DNA of 64,000 nucleotides from Desulfatirhabdium butyrativorans DSM 18734 (GTDB lineage Bacteria > Desulfobacterota > Desulfobacteria > Desulfobacterales > Desulfatirhabdiaceae), in the NCBI RefSeq assembly GCF_000429925.1, contig NZ_KE386990.1, positions 6,783 through 70,782 of the forward strand, read 5' to 3'. The notes beneath the pieces are model-generated. The model ran no database searches, was not told where the DNA came from, and saw only the letters and a program-made list of their open reading frames with translations. Made by a program: the position numbers and the translations under genes. Shown here in pieces: positions 44,113 to 54,317 of this stretch; the stretch's first letter is position 1; each line of letters opens with the position of its first letter.

Positions 44113-46050
44113 TCATCCTCCCAGACAAGCCGAAATGTTGTTCATCTGGTTCTGTTTGACCCAGGAAAATTTTTGGAAAAACAGCTTGTCGGTCATATTG
44201 GGCTTTCCAGCGGCCTTGCGTTTGAAGTAGTTGTTGAGGTCCCCCGGACCGCTGTTGTACATGGCATACATCGCCCCGGCCAACGTATCGCCGTCCGCGG
44301 TCTTGCCCGCCTTCGGAAGGACGAACCGGGTGAAATACTGGTTCACGATTTCGCTCCCCGCCTGCGCATTATAGCGGATATCCCAGCGAAGCGCCTTGAT
44401 ATCATAGATGTTCTTCCAGACTTTCTCGTTGACCTGCATCATGCCCACACTGGTGTTGTTGTAGGAACGAAGGTAGGTGATTTTCCCCTTGACCTGGAGA
44501 TACTGCCGGAAACAACTCTCCTGCCAGGCCGTCGCCGTGATGATGTTGCGGTACAAATCCCGATAAGCTTCCGGAACCGGATTCTTTTTCATGTCCGCTT
44601 CGGTGACATCGGCCAGCAGAACCTGCACCTGCTGGACAAAATTTTCGATATTCCCCGGTGTGGCGATCCATTGACGGATCTGTTCGAGTTCCGCCGGAGA
44701 AATGCTGTCTGCCGCTTCACAGACGGATATCCCCAGGGACCTGAACCATCGGGAGATTGGCGATAAGGCGCCATCGCCATTGTCCGGCTCAGGCACCGAA
44801 ATTTCCTCCGTATCGTAGACAGGCCCGACGCTTTCGATCGGTTTGCCGAAGCCCATCACCTTTCTCAAACCCAAATCGACGGCATCGGAGGATTGCAGCG
44901 ACACCTGCTCTGTCTGGGTAACCAGCCGCGCCAGCCGGATCAGTCCATCCCGGCTGATCTCGATGCCAAGGACAGGGCCCAGCTTGTCGAGCGCCGAGAG
45001 GGCATCCGAAGCCGAAAAAAATGCCAGATAGGCCAATAGCGCCTGTGAGGGGTCCTTGCCGAGATGTGCCCGGAAAACGGGCGAGAGCCGGTTCCAGGTC
45101 GAAATGAACTGATCCCGGACGAAATCCCTTCCCGAATGGCTTTGCGGCTTTGTCAGCCCATCGACGAAACGGTAGCGGGCATCGATGATCGCGGCAAAAA
45201 TGACGCTCCGCTCTTCCTGCGTCAGGGGCTCGTTGACCAGGGTTTGCAGAATGGTGACCAGAAAGGTGTCGTAGCTTTCCCATGCCTGGATGAACGCAGC
45301 CGTTTCCTCCGGGCTCAGGGCCCGCTCGGAGCCGGAGGGCTCCTGTTGTGCTGCGGGTTCTCCGGTATCGGCAAGGATGTCCACCACGATCTCATCGGGG
45401 AGCATTTGTATCGGACCCGGTTTCATGCTCTCGATCAGACGCGCAGCCCCCTGCCGGTTGTCTTCCGGGAAAAGCGACAGCAGGATCGATTTGACATCCT
45501 TGACGGGCGGAGCCAGGTTGATCTGGATCCGGTCGAAAAAGTCATAGACCTGTTCGGCGATGATCTGCCAGATGAGATCGGGCAGTTTTGTCGGATCATG
45601 GTGCTCGTTCAGAAGGGTCGAATCGACGCTTTCGAATGACAACACCCAGGATGCATCGATCCGGGGGCGCTGATACAGCACGATATAGCCATCCCATTGC
45701 ATGGAAAGACGGCAAGCGCCGGCCAGGAAAGCACCCGCATCGACATGCAGCCTGGCTTCGGAGCGAAGCAGGTTCTTTTCCATGCGGAATTTGGGTTCCG
45801 AAACCAGAATTTTGCGGCAGGGATCCGTTTTGGAGACAACGGCGGCCGTCTCATTCGGCCCGGTAAAGGCCTTTGCGATGACCAACGCCCGAAGCATCGC
45901 ATAATCCATCCGGATCGGCAGTTTCACCGTTTCCGCGCGGGCGAGGGCCGGAAGGCAGGTTAAAAACAGGGCGATCAGAAAAGCGTGCTTCAGCACGGGA
46001 CGTAAACATTGGCAAACAGGGAAAAAGCCGGACTGGTTGTGTCGTTTCAT
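44113..46050 (-). CDS. SLT-domain lytic transglycosylase with long N-terminal region
   Basis: The protein has 645 residues with a signal peptide at residues 20-40 (AFLIALFLTCLPALARA). The C-terminal SLT domain covers about 495-600: catalytic Glu511 in TATAWQESCFRQ, SVGMMQVNEKVW, RYNAQAGSEIVNQYF and AMYAMYNSGPGDLNNY. The first 480 residues, probably periplasmic and helical, match nothing I recognise, and the domain order differs from Slt70. It would cut peptidoglycan glycan strands. No good ribosome binding site is seen at the ATG. The downstream gene is a UbiA-type enzyme; why they are paired is unclear. Confidence 0.88.
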   Translation of the reverse strand: MKRHNQSGFFPVCQCLRPVLKHAFLIALFLTCLPALARAETVKLPIRMDYAMLRALVIAKAFTGPNETAAVVSKTDPCRKILVSEPKFRMEKNLLRSEARLHVDAGAFLAGACRLSMQWDGYIVLYQRPRIDASWVLSFESVDSTLLNEHHDPTKLPDLIWQIIAEQVYDFFDRIQINLAPPVKDVKSILLSLFPEDNRQGAARLIESMKPGPIQMLPDEIVVDILADTGEPAAQQEPSGSERALSPEETAAFIQAWESYDTFLVTILQTLVNEPLTQEERSVIFAAIIDARYRFVDGLTKPQSHSGRDFVRDQFISTWNRLSPVFRAHLGKDPSQALLAYLAFFSASDALSALDKLGPVLGIEISRDGLIRLARLVTQTEQVSLQSSDAVDLGLRKVMGFGKPIESVGPVYDTEEISVPEPDNGDGALSPISRWFRSLGISVCEAADSISPAELEQIRQWIATPGNIENFVQQVQVLLADVTEADMKKNPVPEAYRDLYRNIITATAWQESCFRQYLQVKGKITYLRSYNNTSVGMMQVNEKVWKNIYDIKALRWDIRYNAQAGSEIVNQYFTRFVLPKAGKTADGDTLAGAMYAMYNSGPGDLNNYFKRKAAGKPNMTDKLFFQKFSWVKQNQMNNISACLGG

Positions 46051-46289
46051 GAGAATGGGTTGTTTTCGCTATGGGATGATGATACCGATGGCTGGCTGAT
46101 GGTCTGCAGCCAGCCTGCCGCAATTCAATGGATCAATCATACCGCAAATCATCCGGATTCGTAAAGGACAGAACACGATCCGGATAGCATCCCGTCGATG
46201 CCCTCTAACAATTGATCACTGATTTTAAGGGTGAAAACCATGAAGTCGGGTTAACCGAAGGCGTCCGGGAGTGGAGAGGACGATTTCAA

Positions 46290-47432
46290 TCAATAATTCC
46301 ATGTTGGGCCCACATCCGCAAGGGAAACCACCTGAATGTTTCTTGCAAGGGCATAAGATGCTTTTCCCGGATAGACAACCCATAAACCGGCCAACTGCAA
46401 ATCTTCGATGGCCGTTTGCATGGATCGGGTCAGTTTGGGAGCATCTTCGTATTTGAATTCAACACCCCAGTTCCGCCCGCCCCATTGCCAGAACAGGTCA
46501 AGTTCCGCACCGCCGTGGGTATGCCAGAAATAGAGGTCCGAGTCTTCTTTTCCCAAAGTCCGGCAAACGATCTCCAGGGCAAAACCCTCCCAGGAAGCCC
46601 CCAGTTTGGGGGATGAATGAAGCTGATCGAGATTTTCGATGGATAGAAGGGCGTGAAATAGGCCGGAGTCCCGAAGATACAATTTGGGCCGCTTCACAAC
46701 CCGTTTACCGATATTCGCATACCAGGGCTGGAGAATGCGGATCATGAAGGTCCCTTCCAGGATATCACAGTATTTCCGGACAGTCATGTCGGAAACCCCG
46801 AAAGAACGACCCAATTCGGCATAGTTCAGAATCTGGCCGTGATAATGACACAACATGAGCCAAAAACGCCGAAGCGTTCGGGCCGGAATGGTAATGCCCA
46901 ACTGGGGGATGTCCCGTTCCAAAAAAGTGGTGATGTACTGATTACGCCACAGCCCGCTTTCTTCATCCGAAGCCGCCAGAAAAGACCGGGGCAGTCCGCC
47001 GCGCATCCATAGGGTTTTCATGTTATTCGGACCGATATCCTGCAGGCGGAATCCACCCAGGAAATAATACGCGATCCGGCCAGCCAGGGACTCCGAGCTT
47101 TGTCGAATCAAATCCCGCGATGCACTTCCCAAGATTACAACGGTGCGATTTTGATTCTGATCGACCAGATAGCGAAGCAGGGGAAACAGTTCTGGTTTGC
47201 GCTGGATTTCATCGATCACGATCAGCCCGGTCAGATCCTCGAGTGCGAGCTGGGGATGATCCAGCCTGGCCGCATCCTGCGGGTTTTCTAAGTCGAAATA
47301 GTGATCCGCATTCAGTGTCCGGGCCAGTGTTGTCTTTCCACATTGTCTGGGACCGAGAATCGCCAATACGGGAAACATCGTTATCCATTGGGCGACCCTC
47401 TTTTTATCATGAATTCTATCGATGATATTCAT
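46290..47432 (-). CDS. P-loop ATPase with DUF4143 C-terminal domain
   Basis: The protein has 380 residues. Walker A is GPRQCGKTTLA near residue 27; Walker B is LIVIDEIQRKPELFPLLRYLVD, followed by the sensor GSASRDLI. The C-terminal half is the DUF4143 domain with YAELGRSFGVSDMTVRKYCDILEGTFMIRIL and a late WHTHGGAELDLFWQWGG restriction-nuclease-like element. Such proteins are common, mobile, and often decay. Function unknown; a link to defence or DNA handling is speculative. A broken relative lies just upstream at 47536-47874. Confidence 0.9.
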   Translation of the reverse strand: MNIIDRIHDKKRVAQWITMFPVLAILGPRQCGKTTLARTLNADHYFDLENPQDAARLDHPQLALEDLTGLIVIDEIQRKPELFPLLRYLVDQNQNRTVVILGSASRDLIRQSSESLAGRIAYYFLGGFRLQDIGPNNMKTLWMRGGLPRSFLAASDEESGLWRNQYITTFLERDIPQLGITIPARTLRRFWLMLCHYHGQILNYAELGRSFGVSDMTVRKYCDILEGTFMIRILQPWYANIGKRVVKRPKLYLRDSGLFHALLSIENLDQLHSSPKLGASWEGFALEIVCRTLGKEDSDLYFWHTHGGAELDLFWQWGGRNWGVEFKYEDAPKLTRSMQTAIEDLQLAGLWVVYPGKASYALARNIQVVSLADVGPTWNY

Positions 47433-47535
47433 ACGGACAATTTAGCGGATATAGCTTGAAAAATCAAACACCACATATGATTTTTCAAGTAATTTTGTCT
47501 TTCCAAAATCCATATCCGATAACCTGCTGAATTGG

Positions 47536-47874
47536 TTATCCGAAGTTTCCCGGAAAATGTTCATGCCACCATCCGCAGAAGTACTTCCCCAAAAGAATTT
47601 TGGCCGGATTGACGAGAATCAGGGAGGCGATTCTCTCCGGTTGTACACCCTTTTTCAGGAGAAGGGCCATCCATTGTTTCATGAGGGTGGTTTTACCGAT
47701 CTAACGTCCCCTGCCTGCCGTGCAGACACCGGGCGTATGCATCGATGGTTCGTCGAACCGATACGATCGGTGAACCAGGGGTTGCTGGTGCAGAAGTCTC
47801 AGATGAGGATCTCGCGATTCAAAATTTTCCGGGTCATCCTGGTGCGTGTTGTGAGGTACAAAGCGAATATCCAT
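47536..47874 (-). pseudogene. truncated P-loop ATPase with an in-frame stop codon
   Basis: Reading the minus strand from the ATG at 47874 gives MDIRFVPHNTHQDD, then PLVHRSYRFDEP, HTPGVCTAGRGR, a TAG stop, then in the same frame IGKTTLMKQWMALLLKKGVQ PERI. The P-loop is GGRQxGKTT in working ATPases, so the TAG stands where CAG (Gln) is expected. The frame ends at 47536 after 113 codons, far short of the 350-400 residues of an intact relative. It is therefore a double-damaged remnant, distinct from the DUF4143 gene beside it. Confidence 0.7.
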
Positions 47875-47986
47875 GGGTTTTCCAGTTGACTATTTTTATT
47901 CAGTGGCCATTGATCAGATGCATTCAATGCATTGTCATCAAAGAACAAAAATTCGTCAAGAAAGAGTAAGGCATTCGCAGGGACTC

Positions 47987-48205
<219 letters not shown>

Positions 48206-48210
48206 GATTT

Positions 48211-49929
48211 TCATCGCGAAGGGGCGCCAGGGGTTTTTCGAACGACAAGAAGGGTCAAGTCGTCTTCCCTCGGCATATCGGCGGTAAACTGCCGATGGCT
48301 TTCGATCAGGCAATCGACCAGCCGCTGGGCTGCTTCGCCCCCTTCCTGATCGATGATCTGTTTCATCCGCTCCTTGCCAAAAAGTTCCCCTTCGGCATTC
48401 CGGGATTCCCAGAGGCCATCCGTAAACAGGATCAGAACGTCTCCTGCCTGCAGCATATCCGAACTTTCCGCATACGCCTCCGTCTCATCGATGCCCAACG
48501 GCAGGTGCTCTCCCCGAAGCTCCCGGATGGCCCGGGTGCTCCGGTTCCAGAGCATGGGCGGATCGTGCCCCGCATTGCACCAGACGAAGGCCCCGGTTTG
48601 CGGATGGAGCCGTGCGGCAAACAGGGTGATGAATCTTCCGGATGAGCCGACATCCCGGCAAAGATGGCCGTTGAGATCGATGACGATTTGGGCAAGCGAT
48701 CCCGGCATGGTGCAGCGCATCCGCAGATAAGCCCTTGCAGAGGCCATGAGCAGGGCGGAGGATATGCCATGATCGGACACATCCCCCACGACCACGATCA
48801 GCTCATCCGCATGGTCCGCTCCGGCTGTGATGAAATCGAGATAATCCCCGCCCGTTTCATCGCAGTAAACGCTCACCATCCCCAGATCGAGCCCATCGAT
48901 GGCCGGGACACGGGCAGGCAGCAGATTGCGCTGCACTTCCATGGCCATGTTCAGGGATTGGCGCATCCGGTAGCGCTCCTGCAAGCCGAGGATCATCCGG
49001 TTGAAATGATCCATCATCATCCCGAACTCGTCATAGGAGTATACCGGAAGCACCACATCGAGCCTTCCGGCCTCAATCTGTTTCAATGCCTTTTCGATGT
49101 CCGCCAGCGGCCTGAGGATGCTGGAGGCGAACAGCCTCGAGATCAGCATCACCGAAGCCAGCCCGATACCGACGATGAACAGGATCAGGGTCAACAAATC
49201 GCTCAGCGCCTGATCCGGGCTCTCCATGAGCGCGCTTTTCAGCCGGTTGTAGGAAGCGAAGGCCATTAACACGAGAGGGATCACGCTGGTCAGGAAAAAC
49301 GTGAGCAGCAAGCGCGGTTTCAGGTTGAAGCGGATGGCTCCCGGAATTTGCCCCATCTTACCGGAAGGAAACAGGGCTGGGCGGATGCTCCGGCATAAAT
49401 TTTCCAGGGAAAAAGTGATGATGGTGCTGGTGATCAGGCCGGCCAGCATCGCCCCGAAAAACACCCGGGAAGCGTTCAGGATGGCGATTTGAGGCGAGGT
49501 ATCGGAATAGAAATGCAGCAGGTGGACGGCGGAGAGCACCAGGCCCCCGAGCGCCCAGGAAACCAGACCGAACGTTCCCGAATATACCGGAAGATTCAGG
49601 ATGTTGCGTCTCGCCTTCTCCTTTTCCGCCTTCGGGATATCCCGGCCTGCAGCGATCCGTTCGACAACGGAGACCAGGGTGGCCTTCCAGGAGTATCGGA
49701 CGATGAAACCCGCCGCCACGAGAATCAGGGCAACCAGGAGCGGGATACCAACGGACCAGAGCAGCGATTCCGCCGGAGAAAAGACGAAATACCGGAAATA
49801 GATGATACAGATCGACACCCCGGCGATGTTGGCAAAGATATCCAGTGCATAGAACCAGGCCATCAAAAGCGCCGTCTTCCGGGTTACCCGGGAGACGGGC
49901 GCTGTTACGCCGGAGCGGTTGGAAACCAT
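48211..49929 (-). CDS. membrane-bound SpoIIE/PP2C phosphatase with HAMP domain (RsbU-like)
   Basis: The protein has 572 residues. The N-terminal half has around six hydrophobic helices (residues 20-260), then a HAMP region (RPLADIEKALKQIEAGRLDVVLPVYSYDEFGMMMDHFN). The C-terminal PP2C-type SpoIIE domain shows QRNLLPARVP, GDVSDHGISSALLMA, ITLFAARL, WCNAGHDPPMLW and ILFTDGLWESRN, with metal-binding Asp in place. It would dephosphorylate an anti-anti-sigma-type (STAS) protein. The start abuts the gdhA stop as TAAATG, so it is the third gene of an operon. No STAS or RsbW partner is in the window. Confidence 0.9.
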   Translation of the reverse strand: MVSNRSGVTAPVSRVTRKTALLMAWFYALDIFANIAGVSICIIYFRYFVFSPAESLLWSVGIPLLVALILVAAGFIVRYSWKATLVSVVERIAAGRDIPKAEKEKARRNILNLPVYSGTFGLVSWALGGLVLSAVHLLHFYSDTSPQIAILNASRVFFGAMLAGLITSTIITFSLENLCRSIRPALFPSGKMGQIPGAIRFNLKPRLLLTFFLTSVIPLVLMAFASYNRLKSALMESPDQALSDLLTLILFIVGIGLASVMLISRLFASSILRPLADIEKALKQIEAGRLDVVLPVYSYDEFGMMMDHFNRMILGLQERYRMRQSLNMAMEVQRNLLPARVPAIDGLDLGMVSVYCDETGGDYLDFITAGADHADELIVVVGDVSDHGISSALLMASARAYLRMRCTMPGSLAQIVIDLNGHLCRDVGSSGRFITLFAARLHPQTGAFVWCNAGHDPPMLWNRSTRAIRELRGEHLPLGIDETEAYAESSDMLQAGDVLILFTDGLWESRNAEGELFGKERMKQIIDQEGGEAAQRLVDCLIESHRQFTADMPREDDLTLLVVRKTPGAPSR

Positions 49930-51279
49930 TTACACGATTCCCTGATCGATCATGGCGTTGACGACCTTGACGAAACCCGCGATGTTGGCGCCGATCAGGT
50001 AATTGCCCGGCTTGCCGTATTCCGCCGCGGCATCGAGGCAGGTTTTGTGAATGCTTTTCATGATGGTCTTGAGCCTGCTGTCCACTTCTTCCCTGGGCCA
50101 GCTCAGGCGCATGCTGTTCTGGCTCATTTCCAGGCCCGATACGGCCACCCCGCCCGCATTCGACGCCTTGCCAGGCGCATACAGCACGTTGTTGGCAAGG
50201 AAGATGTCGATGGCATCGGGAGTCGATGGCATGTTGGCCCCTTCGCTGACCAGAAAGACCCCGTTTCGCAGGAGGTTCTGGGCGTCTTTTCCGGAAATTT
50301 CGTTCTGGGTGGCGCTCGGAAAGGCGCATTGCGCCGGCCGGTCCCACAGCGGATTGAAATCCAGTTGCGGATCGGCCTCCGTGTAAACCGCATTGGGATA
50401 TTTATCGGCATATTCCCGAATCCGTCCCCTGCGGACGTTTTTCAGGCGCTTGACGAAAGCGAGCTTTTCCCGGTCGATTCCGGCCTCATCATACACAAAC
50501 CCGGAGGAATCGGACATGCTCACCACCTTCGCGCCCAGATCGATCAGTTTTTCAACCGTATACTGGGCCACATTGCCGGAGCCCGAGACCAGGCAGGTCT
50601 TTCCGGCCAGCGTATCGCTGCGCGTGGCAAGCATCTCCGAGGCAAAATAGACGTTTCCATAACCGGTCGCCTCCGGTCGAATGAGGCTTCCGCCCCAGCC
50701 GAGACTTTTTCCCGTCAGCACCCCGGTGAACTCATTGCGCAGTTTCCGGTACATGCCGAACAGGTATCCGATTTCCCGCGCCCCCACCCCGATGTCACCG
50801 GCAGGCACATCCGTGTCCGGACCGACATGGCGAAACAGCTCCATCATGAACGCCTGGCAGAAACGCATGATTTCGGTATCGCTCTTCCCCTTGGGGTCGA
50901 AATCGGAGCCTCCCTTTCCGCCGCCCATCGGCAGGGTGGTCAGCGCATTCTTGAACACCTGCTCGAAGGCCAGAAACTTCAGGATGCTCAGGTTGACAGA
51001 CGGGTGAAACCGCAGCCCGCCCTTGTATGGACCGATGGCACCGTTCATCTGGATGCGGTACCCGCGGTTCACGTGGACCTGCCCCGCATCGTCCAACCAG
51101 GTGATGCGGAACTGGATCAGACGCTCCGGCTCGATGAGCCGCTCCAGAATGGCGGAGCGCCGGTAATCCGGATACCGTTCCAACACCGGTCGAACGGTGC
51201 CGAACACTTCCTCGACCGCCTGATGGAATTCCTTTTCATACGGATCTTTTCGCTTCATGCGCTCGATCACTTCGATCAT
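49930..51279 (-). CDS. gdhA: NADP-type glutamate dehydrogenase GdhA
   Basis: The protein has 449 residues, the hexameric GdhA size. It makes glutamate from 2-oxoglutarate and ammonium with reduced pyridine nucleotide. Signature blocks: NRGYRIQMNGAIGPYKGGLRFHPSVNLSILKFLAFEQ, PMGGGKGGSDFDPKGKSD with catalytic Lys, DVPAGDIGVGAREIGYLFG, and the nucleotide site SGSGNVAQYTVEKL. GGAGG precedes the ATG. It overlaps the upstream gene by ATGA and abuts the phosphatase gene downstream. Cofactor (NADPH) is inferred from family type. Confidence 0.95.
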   Translation of the reverse strand: MIEVIERMKRKDPYEKEFHQAVEEVFGTVRPVLERYPDYRRSAILERLIEPERLIQFRITWLDDAGQVHVNRGYRIQMNGAIGPYKGGLRFHPSVNLSILKFLAFEQVFKNALTTLPMGGGKGGSDFDPKGKSDTEIMRFCQAFMMELFRHVGPDTDVPAGDIGVGAREIGYLFGMYRKLRNEFTGVLTGKSLGWGGSLIRPEATGYGNVYFASEMLATRSDTLAGKTCLVSGSGNVAQYTVEKLIDLGAKVVSMSDSSGFVYDEAGIDREKLAFVKRLKNVRRGRIREYADKYPNAVYTEADPQLDFNPLWDRPAQCAFPSATQNEISGKDAQNLLRNGVFLVSEGANMPSTPDAIDIFLANNVLYAPGKASNAGGVAVSGLEMSQNSMRLSWPREEVDSRLKTIMKSIHKTCLDAAAEYGKPGNYLIGANIAGFVKVVNAMIDQGIV

Positions 51280-54275
51280 GACATGGCCTCCTTTTCGGTT
51301 GCGCCGGATTGCGGCAAAACGGCGACACAGCGGCTGGCCCGCGTGTCGATCCTGAGCTCGATATGCGGCTCGATGCGGATATGTCTCACGTATTGCAGTT
51401 CGGTTTCAACGGAAAACGCATCCAGCCGACGCCAGTCGATGGCATCGTCTGCATGCGCCAAATCGACGGTGATATAGGGGATGCCCAGGGATGTGATGTT
51501 CTGGAAAAAATGCGAACCCTGGGAAGGGTCCGCCGGAATGCGGGGATCCCGGATTTCGACGATCCCGCCGACGCCGCCGATCTGATGCCATTTGACCGGT
51601 ATTCCGAGCCATTTGTCCGCAGATCCCCATCGGCCGGGGCCGATCAACAGGTACTTTCGATGGGCCTGGACGAGTCTCGCATTGATGCCGCCGATTTCGG
51701 CCGCTATCCGCTCGGTCCCCTCCGGGCGGAAGGTCTCTGGCCGAACATAGACCAGATCGCAAAGCCGATGAACCCCCTGGCCCAGGGCATGATGCGAAAC
51801 CAGAAAGGCCTCCCGGATGTCTTCTGGCCGAATGAGCACCTGGCTCTTGTCGATATCGGTCATCAGCGGCCGGATCTGCAGCAGAAAAAACTCGTTCTTC
51901 CGTTTCTCCTCCGTCCCCAGATTCACGGCAAACTCGATCTCCACCGGGCATCCCATGCCCTTCATGCCAAAATCCAGCAAATCGGCAAGCAGAGGAGGCA
52001 AGGGAAACAGGTTGTGCCGCAGCACCGGGGCGAAGGTCAGCACCGGTACACCGCCATGGCCGCCGCTATCCCGGATGCGGTCCTCTTCCGGATCGTACCG
52101 GCTCGACAACAGGCGCACCGGAAATTCGTTTTCCGCCTCATCCACCTGCCGGCATGCCAGATTGGTTTTCGGGGAAAACAGCAGGGTTTCCGGATACCGG
52201 TCCAGATTCAGCGCGTAAAACCGGCGCTGACAGTTGCCGAGAATATCGGAAACCGTTTGGAACTGCGGCAGGATACCCGGATGTTTTGGGCAGAAACGCA
52301 GGGAAGACTCGCCTTCCACGACGGTTTTGCCCATGCCGAGCGCGATGTTGGCGATGCCGTCCTCGGGCAGCATCCGGCCGAACGGGTAAAAATTATGGGA
52401 ATGGGCAACCCCCGAAATGGCCGGGTAGAAATGGTCCCCATACCGCTCGCCGACGATTTCCTGGATGATGACGGCCATTGCCTCCGCCTGGAGCTGGCCG
52501 ACGGCGCTCCGGCTGAAGGCGCGCGGGTCTTCCGAAAAAGTCGATGCATAGACCAGTTTGATCGCATCGGCCAGTTGGCGAAGCCGGATGGCCGGATCCG
52601 GATCGTTGTTGGGAATCATATAGGTATGGTAGAGCCCCGCGTAGGGCTGAAAATGCGCATCTTCAAGCAGGGAGGAGGACCTGACCGAAAGGGGGCGGCT
52701 GACCTGCGACAGGTATGCCTGAAGATCGGCCAGGAGATTTTCGGGAAAACGGGCATCCAGAAATGTCCGTGCCACCTGCGCATCCGTATGCTCGCACCGG
52801 TAGCAATGCTGCAGGCCATTCAATTGCATGAAAGCCTCAAATCCGTCGGTGGTGATCACGAGGCTTTTGGGGATCAGGATGGAAACGCCGGGATAGGCAT
52901 GCAGCAAATCGGGGCTCTGGTGGAGCAGAAAGGAAAGAAACGCCAGACCACGCGCTTTTCCGCCCATCGACCCTTCACCGATCTTCACGAAATCCATGAC
53001 TTCCGCATCGAAGGTTTCCGCCTTGAACCGGGTGACGATGCCTTTCTGTTGCAGATGGCGAAGTTTTCGGATTCCGGATACGATGAAAAGGCGCAGGGCG
53101 GCGGGATCGGCGAAATCGGAGGTCTTCACTTCCCGGAAAGAGGAGGCCAGGGCGAATTCGCTTCTGGCCATGAGCCAGTTGGAAAAATGATTCCGGCTCG
53201 CATGATAGACCAGAGATGCATCCGGAATTTCCGTCGCCATCCGTTCGAGGGTTCTGAGATTCGAGGCCCTGCCGATTTCCCGGCCATCGGGCATGCGAAA
53301 GACGAAATCACCGAATCCGAGGTATTCGAGAAAGTATTCATGAAGCTCCGATGGCAGAGCCGGAGAATTCTTGTCGAGAAAAGAGGCTGCAACGGTTCGG
53401 GCTTTTTCGCGGTTGGAAGACTCCGAGCTCATCAGCAGGACCGGAATGTCGGGGTTTTCGCGCCTGGTTTGCCTCAGCACCTCGATGCCGGCCTCCGGAT
53501 CGAGCCGGCCTGCCCGGGGAATGCGGGTATCGCTGATGACGCCGATAAGATAGTCCCGATAGCAGTCGATGAGCGCCGCCGCTTCTTCGAACGTTTCGGC
53601 CAGAACGATCTTCGGTCTCGAGCGCATCCGCAACAGCCGATGCTCTTCGTTGAGCCCCACATGAAGAACCGCCTGGGTCTGCTGGACGATTTCCTTGTAC
53701 AGCAGCGGAAGGAGCGAGGAATAGAATACCGGAGAATCTTCCACGAGAACGAGGACACGGACATTTCCCCGGGTGGTGTCCTGCACGATGTTGAGGCGGT
53801 CCTCGGCATTCTTGACGATGGCCAGCAGCAAATCCGAATTGCCCGACCAGACATAGACCCGTTCGATGCCGGGCGGTTTCTGGAACGAGCCCGCCGGGAA
53901 AAGCGTCCGAACGCTATATCCCAATAAAATTATCGGAAGTTTGGGATACGCCCCCTGGATGCGGAGGGCCAGGGCCGAGCCGTCCATATCCTGGACAAAC
54001 GGCATCGTAATGACCATGTCGAAGCGCTTCTGCTCCAGCAGCCCGATGGCTTCCTCGCCACTCGAAACCCGGGTGACCCGCGGCGGCATGCTCAGGTTGA
54101 GCCCGCTGTATTCCGTGATGATCCGGGTCGCAAGGCTTCCGTCCTCTTCCAGCACGTAGGCATCATAAGGGCTTGCCACCAGAAGGATTTCCCGAATCTT
54201 GATGGACATCAGCTCGTGGAAGAGCTTGAATTGCGAGTAGAATTCCGCTGGAAGTTCCGAGGATCGACGGAGCAT
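51276..54275 (-). CDS. REC-like domains fused to a PEP synthase/PPDK ATP-grasp domain
   Basis: The protein has 999 residues. The first about 330 residues hold two receiver-like domains (REILLVASPYDAYVLEEDGSLAT, then VRVLVLVEDSPVFYSSLLPLL and ISDTRIPRAGRLDPEAGIEVL). From about 440 on is the PPDK_N-type ATP-binding region: GEGSMGGKARGLAFLSFLL, LSVRSSSLLEDAHFQPYAGLYHTYM, FFLLQIRPL. There is no swivelling phospho-His domain and no PEP-pyruvate barrel, so full PEP synthase activity is unlikely. A late GPGRWGS block suggests another nucleotide-handling part. First gene of an operon with gdhA and a SpoIIE phosphatase. Confidence 0.85.
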   Translation of the reverse strand: MLRRSSELPAEFYSQFKLFHELMSIKIREILLVASPYDAYVLEEDGSLATRIITEYSGLNLSMPPRVTRVSSGEEAIGLLEQKRFDMVITMPFVQDMDGSALALRIQGAYPKLPIILLGYSVRTLFPAGSFQKPPGIERVYVWSGNSDLLLAIVKNAEDRLNIVQDTTRGNVRVLVLVEDSPVFYSSLLPLLYKEIVQQTQAVLHVGLNEEHRLLRMRSRPKIVLAETFEEAAALIDCYRDYLIGVISDTRIPRAGRLDPEAGIEVLRQTRRENPDIPVLLMSSESSNREKARTVAASFLDKNSPALPSELHEYFLEYLGFGDFVFRMPDGREIGRASNLRTLERMATEIPDASLVYHASRNHFSNWLMARSEFALASSFREVKTSDFADPAALRLFIVSGIRKLRHLQQKGIVTRFKAETFDAEVMDFVKIGEGSMGGKARGLAFLSFLLHQSPDLLHAYPGVSILIPKSLVITTDGFEAFMQLNGLQHCYRCEHTDAQVARTFLDARFPENLLADLQAYLSQVSRPLSVRSSSLLEDAHFQPYAGLYHTYMIPNNDPDPAIRLRQLADAIKLVYASTFSEDPRAFSRSAVGQLQAEAMAVIIQEIVGERYGDHFYPAISGVAHSHNFYPFGRMLPEDGIANIALGMGKTVVEGESSLRFCPKHPGILPQFQTVSDILGNCQRRFYALNLDRYPETLLFSPKTNLACRQVDEAENEFPVRLLSSRYDPEEDRIRDSGGHGGVPVLTFAPVLRHNLFPLPPLLADLLDFGMKGMGCPVEIEFAVNLGTEEKRKNEFFLLQIRPLMTDIDKSQVLIRPEDIREAFLVSHHALGQGVHRLCDLVYVRPETFRPEGTERIAAEIGGINARLVQAHRKYLLIGPGRWGSADKWLGIPVKWHQIGGVGGIVEIRDPRIPADPSQGSHFFQNITSLGIPYITVDLAHADDAIDWRRLDAFSVETELQYVRHIRIEPHIELRIDTRASRCVAVLPQSGATEKEAMS

Positions 54276-54317
54276 GGCTGTCTTTGCCTCACGTTCAGGC
54301 TGTTCCCTACGAAAGTG

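Noticed and set aside
47536-47700. C-terminal fragment of an amidohydrolase (reading KKGVQPERIASLILVNPAK)
   Set aside because: Extending the frame upstream shows GKTTLMKQW, a P-loop, so an ATPase remnant is the better reading.
47557-47889. 110-residue plus-strand open frame
   Set aside because: It is opposite the broken ATPase, whose P-loop words are recognisable; the plus-strand product is not.
51309-53927. 872-residue open frame antisense to the REC/PEP-synthase-like gene
   Set aside because: The minus-strand protein has recognisable domains; the plus-strand one does not and lacks a ribosome binding site.
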